From the NCBI GenBank assembly GCA_032173965.1, contig CM063298.1:9857501-9921500 (forward strand): a DNA stretch of 64,000 bases. Reading direction: 5' to 3'. Below the pieces are notes generated by a model that saw only the letters and a list, made by a program, of their open reading frames with translations, searched no databases and was not told where the DNA came from. Source of the stretch: Sitta carolinensis. Its lineage: Eukaryota; Chordata; Aves; Passeriformes; Sittidae. Every line of letters begins with the position of its first letter. The stretch's first letter is position 1. The translations under genes and the position numbers were made by a program. Positions 44,401 to 53,619 of the stretch are shown here, piece after piece.

Positions 44401-44541
44401 CCCTGGGAGGGGCAGGGGCTGGGCAGGCAGAGGGCAGGGGCCAGGGCAGGGCCCCCCCAGATGAGCATGTCGGACAGCAGCGAGGGAGAGGTCACCACCG
44501 GCGAGACCACTGAGGAGGTCTTCGAGGAAAGCGAGATCTAG
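24250..44541 (+). CDS. GLP2R: GLP2R, glucagon-like peptide 2 receptor
   Basis: Thirteen exons join in frame to 1554 bases, or 517 residues and TAG. They are 24250-24348, 28821-28914, 30717-30821, 32545-32666, 34647-34753, 35345-35501, 35987-36146, 38021-38081, 39209-39278, 39702-39790, 40373-40511, 43731-43772 and 44233-44541. It is a class B (secretin-type) GPCR of the plasma membrane that binds GLP-2 and signals mainly through Gs and cAMP (family knowledge). Visible features are a hydrophobic N-terminal signal (SLLILFLVK), the six extracellular cysteines of the hormone-binding domain, seven membrane segments, the TM3 and ECL2 cysteines (about Cys233 and Cys303), and an acidic/serine-rich tail ending EVFEESEI. 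It is about 36 residues shorter than the human protein as I recall it, mostly at the N terminus and tail. No disruption was seen. Confidence 0.95.
26203..26294. repeat. Local direct repeat of about 33 bp
   Basis: ATCAATGGTGACCAGGTATT and the following 13 bases recur 60 bp downstream with a few changes, in GLP2R intron 1. Confidence 0.8.
26516..26925 (+). mobile_element. LTR-like element in GLP2R intron 1
   Basis: This GC-rich block differs sharply from the AT-rich intron around it. It ends with AATAAA (about 26859-26864), then a T-rich and C-rich tail ending GGCATCA, the arrangement expected for the R/U5 end of a retroviral LTR. The left part begins near TGTACTGCATT with a local duplication of an ATTATTATATAACT block. 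No convincing terminal inverted repeat or target duplication was found, so the boundaries are approximate and the class is an inference. Confidence 0.5.
28821..28914 (+). CDS. GLP2R: GLP2R coding exon 2
   Basis: The acceptor is TTTTCACTCCCAG and the donor is GTAAGC. It encodes [20 protein letters not shown], which aligns with the human SLLEETTRKWAQYKQAC segment and carries the first conserved extracellular cysteine. Confidence 0.92.
30308..30624 (+). repeat. 317-bp duplicated segment, copy 1
   Basis: It is near-identical (about six substitutions and one indel) to 33777-34094. Homology begins at GCATGAAATTATT and stops at GGACTTCAGCAAT, where the two copies diverge abruptly. Copy 1 is in GLP2R intron 2 and ends 92 bp before exon 3. 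Confidence 0.95.
30717..30821 (+). CDS. GLP2R: GLP2R coding exon 3
   Basis: The acceptor is TTCTCTCCCCAG and the donor is GTAATG. It encodes [20 protein letters not shown] then [10 protein letters not shown], the core of the hormone-receptor domain, with three conserved cysteines and N-glycosylation sequons (NGT, NVS). Confidence 0.95.
32388..32429. repeat. Poly(T) run of about 42 bases
   Basis: An uninterrupted T tract lies in GLP2R intron 3, about 115 bp before exon 4. Its length may be unreliable in the assembly. Confidence 0.9.
32545..32666 (+). CDS. GLP2R: GLP2R coding exon 4
   Basis: The acceptor is TTTACTTTCAG and the donor is GTAAGT. It encodes [20 protein letters not shown] then [18 protein letters not shown], the last two cysteines of the extracellular domain. 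Confidence 0.94.
33777..34094 (+). repeat. 317-bp duplicated segment, copy 2
   Basis: It is the near-identical partner of 30308-30624, in GLP2R intron 4 about 3.5 kb downstream. Unlike copy 1, it runs on into CCTTGTGGGTACCTTTCAAC, a CR1-like 3' tail. Confidence 0.95.
34060..34140 (+). mobile_element. CR1-like 3' tail on duplicated segment copy 2
   Basis: GCAGGGCCAGGAGCTGGACT followed by CCTTGTGGGTACCTTTCAAC resembles the terminal part of bird CR1 elements. It suggests the duplicated segment belongs to an interspersed repeat with a CR1-type end. Confidence 0.55.
34647..34753 (+). CDS. GLP2R: GLP2R coding exon 5 (TM1)
   Basis: The acceptor is CTCTGTTCCCAG and the donor is GTTAGT. It encodes [20 protein letters not shown] then [11 protein letters not shown], the first membrane segment. 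Confidence 0.95.
35030..35172 (+). mobile_element. Old CR1 LINE 3' fragment
   Basis: AGATCCTTTCCAACCCAAAG with a preceding GGTCTTGGAGCACCCTGATC matches the CR1 3' region, with more divergence than the copy at 10080. It lies in GLP2R intron 5. Confidence 0.75.
35345..35501 (+). CDS. GLP2R: GLP2R coding exon 6 (TM2)
   Basis: The acceptor is TTCTCCCACAG and the donor is GTAATG. It encodes [20 protein letters not shown] then [19 protein letters not shown]. The first intracellular loop and second membrane segment are almost unchanged from other vertebrates. Confidence 0.95.
35987..36146 (+). CDS. GLP2R: GLP2R coding exon 7 (TM3)
   Basis: The acceptor is CGTTCCTACAG and the donor is GTGAGT. It encodes [20 protein letters not shown] then [14 protein letters not shown]. 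Cys233 is the TM3 cysteine that pairs with ECL2. The residues before it (IVII) replace the polar MSTS of the human protein at equal length. Confidence 0.94.
38021..38081 (+). CDS. GLP2R: GLP2R coding exon 8 (TM4)
   Basis: The acceptor is TTTTCTTTTCAG and the donor is GTAGGT. It encodes [20 protein letters not shown], matching VLFVVPWG...LENTG of the family. Confidence 0.93.
39209..39278 (+). CDS. GLP2R: GLP2R coding exon 9 (ECL2/TM5)
   Basis: The acceptor is TTACTCTCCAG and the donor is GTAAGA. It encodes [20 protein letters not shown], including the ECL2 cysteine-tryptophan pair conserved in class B receptors. Confidence 0.95.
39702..39790 (+). CDS. GLP2R: GLP2R coding exon 10 (TM5/ICL3)
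   Basis: It encodes [20 protein letters not shown] then [10 protein letters not shown]. The acceptor TTTCCTTCGAG has G before AG, which is unusual, but both neighbouring exon phases and the protein match support it. The donor is GTAGGT. Confidence 0.92.
40373..40511 (+). CDS. GLP2R: GLP2R coding exon 11 (TM6)
   Basis: The acceptor is TTTCTTTTTAAG and the donor is GTAAGT. It encodes [20 protein letters not shown] then [20 protein letters not shown], covering TM6 and the start of TM7. Confidence 0.95.
40733..40810. repeat. Local tandem duplication of about 40 bp
   Basis: TATTACTCTGGTAA...CAGTTCATCACAGA..CCCTGAA occurs twice in direct succession in GLP2R intron 11, the first copy with six extra bases. 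Confidence 0.85.
41262..41345 (-). mobile_element. Short CR1 fragment, reverse orientation
   Basis: AAAATCACAGGATTATTTGG followed by GTTGGAAGGGACCTTAATG is the reverse complement of a CR1 3' end. Only about 80 bp are recognisable. Confidence 0.65.
43731..43772 (+). CDS. GLP2R: GLP2R coding exon 12 (42 bp, TM7)
   Basis: The acceptor is CTTTCTTTGCAG and the donor is GTAAGA. It encodes [14 protein letters not shown], the very conserved end of TM7 in class B receptors. It was too short to stand out as an open frame. Confidence 0.94.
44233..44541 (+). CDS. GLP2R: GLP2R coding exon 13 (C-terminal tail)
   Basis: The acceptor is CTCCCTCCCCAG. It encodes [20 protein letters not shown], a basic stretch, and a serine/acidic end ([14 protein letters not shown], then EEVFEESEI) before TAG at 44539-44541. 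The terminal residues agree with the human tail, while the middle is divergent and shorter. Confidence 0.94.
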   Translation: MKAELQKQWSRFLLADPLGCRLCFLGENIKYLRKCSQKGKKQQLSSKPQWCLEVSSPWEGQGLGRQRAGARAGPPQMSMSDSSEGEVTTGETTEEVFEESEI

Positions 44542-44794
44542 GGAGCTGTCCCCTGGGCAGCCCCTCCAACAGCCAGCTTTGGGAAAGCTCTCCCCCACTC
44601 CAGAGCTCTGGGATGTGCAGTGCAAGGAGGGAGCAGCTGACACCCCCTTTTCTTGGTCGGAGGAAAATGGGATTTCTCCGGAGGCTGCTCACCTGCGTGG
44701 CTGGGGAGAAGAGGTCTGCTGGATGGAGCAGCGTTGCTTTGGGCTGGCCTTTTTGCTTTTGTGCCCTGCTCCAGGCAGCAGGATGAAGTCTGGA

Positions 44795-44800
44795 AATAAA
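44795..44800 (+). terminator. GLP2R: GLP2R proximal poly(A) signal
   Basis: AATAAA lies 254 bases after the stop codon, in a purine-rich stretch with TGGAAATAA repeated three times. It would give a short 3' UTR. Confidence 0.55.
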
Positions 44801-45208
44801 GCAGGATACCTCTGGAAATAAGCAGAATAACTCTGGACACAAGCAGGCTCTGGAGACATGTTTTGCCAGCTCTGTCCACGTGGGACTGCCTTTGAGTCAC
44901 GTCACCAGAAGCTCTTAGTTCTTCTTCTTCATAGGAGTGATTTATAAATAGAGAGAGTGGAAGATCCTTCCTTCACAGACTGAAAGCATAGCCCAGCTCA
45001 AGAAAACCAGCCCACTTTTAGAACAAACCAGACCAAACATTATATATATATATAAAAAATCCAAAACACAAACTTGGGAAGAACCAAGCTTTTGCTTGCA
45101 TTTTTGAGCATCCACTTCAAGTTTAGTCCTGGAAATGTCATTATGAGATGAAACCGCAAAATACTTCCATGGAATGTGTCCAAATGAAATGTTCTGATAC
45201 AATTTTTG

Positions 45209-45240
<32 letters not shown>

Positions 45241-48200
45241 GACACAAGCCACTGTGACTTCAGGTTTGCCCTACGTGTGTCCTTAATGACAAAACAGCTC
45301 AGTGGGAAGTGCGCCTCCACCTTCCTCCCAGGAGACCCAAAATGCATAAAGACAGGGGACTGTGACCCAAAAAATATTGGGAAATCCTTCTTCCTCCATT
45401 TAACAAGAGCCAAGGTGAAGTTTCATTTCTCACATCTGAACTCACCCAGAGATTTATAAAATGCAATCAAGCTGGTTGATATTCTGTGATCCAGATTATA
45501 TAACTTACCAATGCTTTTATGATTATTTATCAGGCTACAGAGGTTTAGCCATGCAACCTGTGGCATTTATATTCTTTTATTGCAAAGAACAATTCATTGA
45601 CTAGCTCTAGTTCAAGACTGTATTTCTGGCACTTTAAGAAAGTATTTCTTTTACAGTTCTATCTGTGTTAACCTATTTAATCAATACAAAGTTGTATATT
45701 TCAGTAATATATTAATAAACTGTAAATGTCTGATCCATTTTAAAATAATATATCTGCACTTTTATTTTTTTTTTTTTAATAGAATGTGAATTCTGCTTAT
45801 ATAGAATTTTACTGCAATGGATTTTTTCAGCAGCTACTGGAATAACCAGACACCACACAAGCACACATTGTGTCTTCCTCAATTTAAAACAGACTGATTT
45901 CTTCTAGAGCCATTGTTTAAGACATTAAAGAGATTGAAGTGATTTAGAGTGTGATTTACTTAGCTGTTCAAAGCATCAAAATTCTAAGATTTTACGGCAT
46001 CTCAGTGGAATATTTAAGTTTTTAATTGCATGTTAAATATTTTCATACAATTTTCTGTGTGTTGAACAGCATTCCCTCTAGCTGCGTTTTCTCCTCTTTA
46101 TTTTTGTTTGGGCCTTTTGCCTCTTTCAGTTTATAAAAATCAACTCTTGTTATATAAGTAGCCCTGCTGGCCTGAGGTCTGATCCAGACAGAAACAACCA
46201 GCAGCACATGGAATCCTTCAGAAAGTGCCTTTCTAAGTAGCCAACAACGAGAATTAAAGCATTATTTATTTTACAGAATTACTACAAGCCACTAATTTCT
46301 AAATAAATCCAGAGGACAGAGGCAAACTTCACCATTCACATGTCAGTCAGGGTCAGGCAAAGCTGACTGTCCTCCTGGGAACCTGAAAATTCAGGAATCC
46401 TCCTGGAATTTTCTTTCCACCTTTGTGGAGTCCCTGCAGGGTCACAGAAACCTGGTGAGCTGCAAGGGCACAGACTGGGCACCCAGAAACTGGGAAGGAC
46501 AAAAACCAGGATTTTGTTCTGACTAAACAAGAGTGGAGGAGACAGCCTGACCCACACTGGTGCTTCTTTACAAGTGGTATTTTCTGTAAATTATGTCTCT
46601 AATTTGCACACCGATTTATCAGAAAGTTTAACATTCCCCCAGGGGTTATGCTTGTGCAGACCTGGTAACAGGTCTGTTCTCTTTATCAGTTGTTCCTCAC
46701 CTTTACTGCCCAGATTTCCACTGATTTATAAGAAAGGCTGGTGGGAGATAAAGGCTTCCCAGAGCCCTGACTCTGCTGAGTCCATGAATTCAGCAAGACA
46801 AGGTGCTCTGTTAATCCTCAGGACACCAGAGACAGCCCATGCCCAAACCTGACTGCCACAGCTTTGCAGCTGGCTTTGCCAAGGATTTTGCTTTCTGTCA
46901 AAACTTGCAAGACAAAAAAAAATTAAAAAAAAAAAAATGCATTCCAAGCCCAGAATAGCCTGTGGGGTTCAGAAGAGCTTTGCCATGAGATGTGGGGTGA
47001 TAACTGATGTGATGTGTACAAATAAGGTTTATTCCATCTCAGTAATCTGTTGTGAGACAGGCTATTAATCTTTTATAATTTACTACACCTAGAGCACAAC
47101 CTTCCAGACACAGTGGCTCCTCCTACAGCCAGAGATGTCAACTCTATGCTAATTATTCATGGGTACTTACATTCTTTGTTAAATATATTGCTTCCACATG
47201 CCAGAGTCTGTGCCTCAAAGGCTCAAACAGCAAAGCACAAACATTCCATTCTGGAAAGCTCTTCAGTTATGCCATGGAATTGGTAATACTGATCCTTCCT
47301 TTCACATCTTTTCATTTGATTCTGGAATTTTCTTCCCTTTTCCCATCAGTCTGAGCTCCCATTAAGGAAAATTCTGTGATCTGTAAAATTCTTCATGATG
47401 TTATTTTGCTGACATCTTCTTTCCCAGCTTCCATAGCAACCACCCTTCCGGATTTTTAACTGTGTTTTTTCCACCTGCCATTTCAACCTCACAAACTCTC
47501 TGCTGTGCTAAATGTCATCTCATGTTCAGAGATTTCTGCAGTCATTCCTGGAGCCACACACAGCTACAACGAGAAGCAGCTGCTTGTGAGATTCATCACT
47601 GCAATTAGCTCCAGGAAATTAAATTAGCTGCCAAATACCCGGCCTCAAAGGCTCGAGTTTCCTTGGGCAGCACGTTCCTCACACTGGCTCAGCAAAGAGG
47701 ATGCTAAACACCACCTAGAAGGACTAAGGAAAGGAACAAAACCACCAAAAAGGCACTAGGAAGAATTCTCCAGCTTTTTCCTTTCTCCTTTGCCTTTCAG
47801 GGAAGGAAAGGGGTGGATTTGTTGAATTTTATTTGAGAAAGGTCCCACGGAAGATCAGTCATCACTAAACTGTCCATCTGTCTATCTGCAGGGAGGCAAA
47901 AAATCTGCCAAGTGCAGAACTCCAGCTCTGACCCTGCTGGGAGGAGTCCCTGAGCAGAGGATCCAAGTGTAATAATCCAGGGCTGAATTCCAACGTTTTC
48001 CATGTAATTCATGACAGAGTTTCCTTCTCCCACCCTCCCCTGAGAAACTGGAGCTCTCTGCTCACTGCCATGCCAGCACTCCTGCCTGTACAGACCTCTG
48101 GCCTCATCCAGTTTTACTTGTCTCAGTCTTGGCAGGGGAGAATGAATTGTTTTCAGCAAGAGAGGGAAAAGCACAAAGCAAGGAAGGTCAAGAAGGCCCT

Positions 48201-50815
48201 GAGCACTCATCTCTGTGGTGTCTGCAGGCAGCACAGCAAGCAGGCTGTGCCTGTGCTCTGGACACAGCTGCACAGGGTCTGCAGGCACTCTCAGGACAGC
48301 GTGAGCCAACACAAAGATCCCTGAGAACTGGGAGCAGTGCTAGGAGGGTGTCTGGACTTAACCCCCACATTTCCACATTCCATCACAGGGCCATCCAGCC
48401 TTCCTCCCTTTTACTGAGACCTGCAGGAGTGGAAGGGCACTGGGAGGAGCCCCTGAAGCCTGAGAGCAGAGCTGACTGTGGAACTCAGCTCAAAGACATC
48501 CCAGCAACTGATACAAAAAACCACTCCCAGCCTCTTTGAGCAAAGAACCAGAGACAAAGGAAAAAGTCTTAAAACATTAGCTAAGTCTAAAAAAAGTCAT
48601 AGCTCTGTAAATAAAAAGACTAATTTCTGCTGTAGCCCTGGGAGACTTGAGTGTTTGGTTTTCTACTTGATAAAACAGGAAGCAAGAATCAAATCTGAGC
48701 TGAAGGTTTTCATCCTCTGCTTTCAGGGACTTGTGAAAACAACAGTGCACACAGCCTGCAGCACAGGCCACTGAGGCTGGACTGTTTGTCCCTACAATGA
48801 ATACTTCACCAGTGCATGTCTGTATTTTGTTTTTTTCATTTGTCTAAGGACTGAGACAGTAACTTCCCCAAGGGAGAAATATGCCAGGAGTATTTCTGTG
48901 GCTCCAGTCAAGCTCGAGGATCGTGAGTGCTGAAACTTCCCTTGTGTGTGAGGTTAGCCCAAAGCTGTGCAAACAGAATTCCCTGGGCCCTCTGACCATC
49001 AATTCAGAAACTCCCACTGTGTTCACTGAAACCACAAGACAGAAATGGTGCTGGTGCAGCAAACTGGGGAAGATTACAGGATCTGAGTCAAACCAACTGC
49101 TTCAACTTTGCACACAGCTTTACTTTTACTTTATACACACCTTTACTTCTAAGGGCCTCATGCAGAACACAGTTCACACTGACTTCTGAAGGTTTAAAAA
49201 CACTTTCAGCCCATCCACCTTGTAGAGTAAGTTTAACTTTTTCATGTGACTCACAGCAGTAGCCACATCTACTCCCATTTCACTGGCCTTATGTGAATCC
49301 TGCCACGAACCCCGCAGACCATCACAAACATCTGTGCCCCTCTGCAGGCTGGCTGTCCATCCCAAGCCCTGCAGGGCAGACTTGTCTCTTCGTGTGCCCA
49401 GCGGCCAACACAGATGAAGACAAATCCAAGATCATCAGCAGAGCCCCCAAGAGCACCAAGAGGACTTACCTGGCCCCTGGGTCCAGGAGCACTGCTGCAA
49501 GCATCTGAGACATCTGTAGGTGCCTAAGGTATGCTGTAGGTGCAGTTATCTCCTGCTTCTCCTCTTGGATGCACCTCAGAGGTCAAAGGCTTGATTACAT
49601 TGTGGAATCCAAGCTGGTTTTTTAATTATCATGGCTGCAGAATGGTGTTAAACCTTGTGACCTCTGCACCTAAACACTGCAGACTGCAAGGCTGCCACCC
49701 TGCCCCTGCCAGGATGTGCTCTGGTCCTCTCCCTGTGATGTTTTCCTGGGCACTGGCACAATGGCTTGTTCAGCAGCTCCCCAGCTCGGGTGCCAAGGTT
49801 GTGTCCAAGTGCTCTACAGGGAGGTGCTCTTTGCTGCCAGGCTGCAGCCAAATGTGCCACAGCACATGGAGGGTACTCACCAGCTGCTCTGCACCATGCA
49901 GCAGAATCTGGAACAGCTTTCTGAGAGTTTTTAAACAGATTTAAGCAACTTTGGACAAGGTACAAAGACACTGAGGTCTTTAGGCAACTCTGGACAAGGT
50001 GCAAAGAACTTTTTCAATGTTTTACCTTCAGGGTCTCCTTTCCTGCACAGCTCTGCCACCACTCCCCACCTCCATGCACAAGCACAGCGTGCAGGGGGCT
50101 GCAGAAATCAATTCTTACACGAGTCCAGAACCAGAAACTTTCTCAGGAATAATCTCCACAGAGTTTTATGAGGTGTGCTGCCTCCAGGAGTCAGAGCCTG
50201 CTGGAGGGGGGCTCGTGTTCTGCAGAACTGTCACCCCGGGTGCTCTGACCCCTTCCACAGGCAGCTGTTGGGTTAGGCAGGATTTTGGCAGGCCTGACTT
50301 TGTCAGAAAACCTGCCAGCATGCCTGTTAACTCAAATACTGAGAGGAAAAAATCCATCAACAAAGTTTTACAGCGTTTTCAACTGAGCTTCGAGCTGCAC
50401 GTGAAGCTGGAAAGTGAAGCACTGACTGGGTGGGGAGGAGCTCCAGATCACTTAAAGCATGGAAACAAAATTCATTCCACGGCAGCTGCTCTCAGGCTGC
50501 TCCCAGTCAGCTTGCTTGCTCAAGAACCACTTAACCACACGTGTTTCTTAAATTGATTTCCAGAAAAAAAAAAAAATACAAATTGAAAATAAGATCTGTA
50601 GGAACCATACGTGTGTGAACATCACGTGAAGATCTGAAAAGGGTAAACACAAGAGAATTACACCCCAGTGAAGTGGTGAAAATTCAAGCTGCATTAAGCT
50701 AATACCAACAAAGTCCATGTGCACATGGCACCCCACTTTGACCCAACTGCACTCCTGAGCTTTGGGGCTGTGGGAGAAGAAAAAGCAACTGGGTAAAGAC
50801 AATTCCATGCTCAAT
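44801..50815. other. Intergenic, between convergent GLP2R and GAS7
   Basis: No gene was recognised. The interval includes a poly(T) run at about 45213-45240, a second candidate GLP2R poly(A) signal at 45714, and GC-richer sequence around 48.0-50.5 kb whose open frames (for example 49999-50556, 185 codons) have no recognisable domain. In mammals, as I recall, RCVRN lies between these neighbours; no EF-hand coding sequence was seen here. Confidence 0.55.
45714..45719 (+). terminator. GLP2R: Possible distal GLP2R poly(A) signal
   Basis: AATAAA lies in AT-rich, 3'-UTR-like sequence 1.17 kb beyond the stop codon. It would be an alternative end of the GLP2R transcript. Confidence 0.35.
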
Positions 50816-50829
50816 GTGTCTCTGTACAG

Positions 50830-50835
50830 TTTATT
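50830..50835 (-). terminator. GAS7: Candidate distal GAS7 poly(A) signal
   Basis: TTTATT on the plus strand gives AATAAA on the minus strand. The 600 bp on its transcript-upstream side are AT-rich, like many conserved 3' UTR ends. Confidence 0.45.
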
Positions 50836-53148
50836 TTACAGGAGATGAGATGAGCACTATGGTGTATATAAACTTGCAGAACAATATAGGAAAATACAGT
50901 TTAACCATATGAAATCGTTTTACATTAAGACAGAAAAATTACATTTAGGAAATGCCTTCAACACTGAAGGACAAGATCCACAGCTGACATCAAGTAGCTT
51001 CCACTGAACCCTGCCAGTTTACCCAAGCTGAAGATCTGCCCCTTAAAACTTTTCTTCATTCAACTTCAGTTCAGTAAGTGATTCCTTCATCTATCCTTAG
51101 GGAACAAAAGCCATCCTATAATTTCCACAATGATCCAAGATTTACTAGTAACCCAGACAGAGGCTGTATGATCAATAAAACTATTTAAGGGGTCTAGTCA
51201 GCCAAAATTTATGGAAAGTTATAAAATTTTGGTTAAGCATCTTTAAAAACAAGTCATTAGTACTGGCAAAAGACAACTTTCCTAGAAATTTAGAAGTATT
51301 TAGGAAAACTTACACAAAAAGGACCAAATAAGCAATTTTCTTTTGGTAGAAAACTCTGGTTTAGTGTATGACTGGTAATCTGGCCTGCCTGTGAATCCCT
51401 GCTGCTACTGCCAGAACTGCCCAGTGGAATTCTCACACTGTCTTGTGTAGCAGAAAACAAGGAAATCATCCAAGGAGAAGAAAGTATTTCTGCCCAACAC
51501 TAGTATCTGCTGTTTCCACAATGGGTAGAGGCTGCTGTCCCTAAAGAGTGTTTTTGACCTGGTAGAGTGTGGCCACCCAAATTCCTTAGGCTATTCTGAT
51601 AATCTCAGCCATTTCATCAAAAAACTCCAAAGGAAAAAGGTCAACCATTCCCAAATTCTGGGATTAATATGACTTTGATTGTTATGTTAGCAGATGTGAG
51701 ATCCCTAAAATCACATTCAGCTTTTGAGTTCCAGGACCAGAACGTTTCTTCTTTGCAACTGCCATAAAAAAAAAAAAATAAAGTTGTGGGATTTGATTAT
51801 ATTATTATTTAATTTTACACAACAAAGTGTAACAACTCTTTTATGCAAAATTTATCCCTGCATACTATTTTTATGCAGAATTCCCTGTTTATTCTACGGA
51901 GACCAAGGATGGGTCCAAAGATTGGCTTCAGTGCAGCTGCTTTTAAATCTAATTTTTTCTATTCCATTTTCAGCTCTGAGAATTTAGGATGCCTGAGCTG
52001 GACAGCAAATTACCAGAGCCAAAGGCAGGTCTGCTGGAGATGTGGGTGTCCCAAAAGGGTGCCCAGCTCCCAGCAAGGAAGGAATCCTGCACAGATCTGT
52101 GCACAGTGGCTGCTCCTGAGATTTGGCAATTTGTAGGGTGAATTTGGGGATTTCTCACGTGTTTTTTAGCAGATACTATTTAAAGAGGCACTTCAAGGGG
52201 ATCTACTAGCAGAATTTTAATAGGGTTGTGATACAAGCCATTAGTTACTTGTTAAATCACTAGCCCTCAAAGACTGCATATATTCAAAATTCTAGTCCTG
52301 TCCACTCACTGAACCTGGAGAGAGCAGCTGGAAAGCTTTTATTCTGAATATCCACTGAGTTTGTCTCTTATGACACACCTGAAATAGTTCAACTTAATGT
52401 AAGTTGAGGGAATTAAATCTGAATGTCTCAAATCTATAGGTGTTTTTTTTTCTGTGATTATTATGTAGTTAATCTAAGACTTTTTTTTTTTTTTAATTGG
52501 TCTATGAAAGATTTTATCCATGTACAGTTCTTAGACTCAGATGCATCATTAGGCACAAAAGGTTTCTGCCTTGAGGAATGCTTGGGATTAGAAATTTAAG
52601 TTGAATTGTGCTATGTGTTGGTCCCTTCAGAAAAAACATCCAGGAAGGAAAAAGAAACTGTGGAAAGCACAAAAAGAAGTTATAACGCTTCCAAACCTGG
52701 TGGCTGATTTAAAAAATCCAAAATAAACCCCAAAATAACCTCTCCAAAAAAGCTTTTCAAACTCTCAGAAAACACCCAAAAGCATGAAGTTTGGTCGGCA
52801 CATTGAGATAACAGATACATTCTATGAGATTTCAAAATTAAAGGTTGGAAAGTGTTGTGTTTCACTGATGATGGCTACAGTAACAACGGAGAGGGAAAAC
52901 TGAAGAGCTGAAAGATGCACCACTCACATGAATAAAAACCCACTGTAGGACAAAGCAATGGGGTTATTCTTACAACTCAGGCAAAGACAGGGATTTGCTG
53001 CCAGGATTTTCATCCCCCCAGGCTCCTGAAGCACAGCAGGCTCAGCACCCCTGCCCTACCACACAGCCCCTTCCCCAGAGCCCAGAGCAGCACTGGCCCC
53101 TCCTGAGCCTCCCCAGGGGCAGCCAGGGGCAGCTGCCCAGCTCTGGGC

Positions 53149-53619
53149 AAGCAGCAGACCCATTCCAGCACGGGTTCCAGTGCTGGGCAGGACTGGGAGG
53201 GTTACCCCAAGCAGCAGACCCATTCCAGCACGGGTTCCAGTGCTGGGCAGGACTGGGATGATGGGTCCATCACCCCAAGCAGCAGACCCATTCCAGCACG
53301 GGTTCCAGTGCTGGGCAGGACTGGGATGATGGGTCCATCACCCCAAGCAGCAGACCCATTCCAGCACGGGTTCCAGTGCTGGGCAGGACTGGGATGATGG
53401 GTCCCTCACCAAGCAGCAGACCCATTCCAGCACGGGTTCCAGTGCTGGGCAGGACTGGGAGGTGATGGGCCCCTTTCTCCAAGCAGCAGATCCACTCCAG
53501 CTCTGGTTCCAGTGCTGGGCAGGACTGGGAGGTGATGGGCCCCTTTCTCCAAGCAGCAGATCCACTCCACTCTGGTTCCAGTGCTGGGCAGGACTGGGAG
53601 GTGATGGGCCCCTTTCTCC
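53149..53619. repeat. 60-68 bp tandem repeat, about seven copies
   Basis: Each unit starts AAGCAGCAGAYCCAYTCCAG, contains GGTTCCAGTGCTGGGCAGGA and ends in a variable GATGGGYCC linker. Two sub-types are grouped: the left copies have CAGCACGGGTT and a TCATCACC or similar end, the right ones CAGCTCTGGTT and CCCTTTCTCC. It lies in the presumed GAS7 3' UTR. Repetitive open frames over it are not genes. Confidence 0.95.

Noticed and set aside
44152..44643. 163-codon minus-strand frame opposite the GLP2R last exon
   Set aside because: It is the antisense shadow of a GC-rich coding exon and has no recognisable domain.
49999..50556. 185-codon plus-strand open frame near the GAS7 3' end
   Set aside because: No recognisable domain, no splice partners, no signal of coding composition. 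It was kept only as intergenic sequence.
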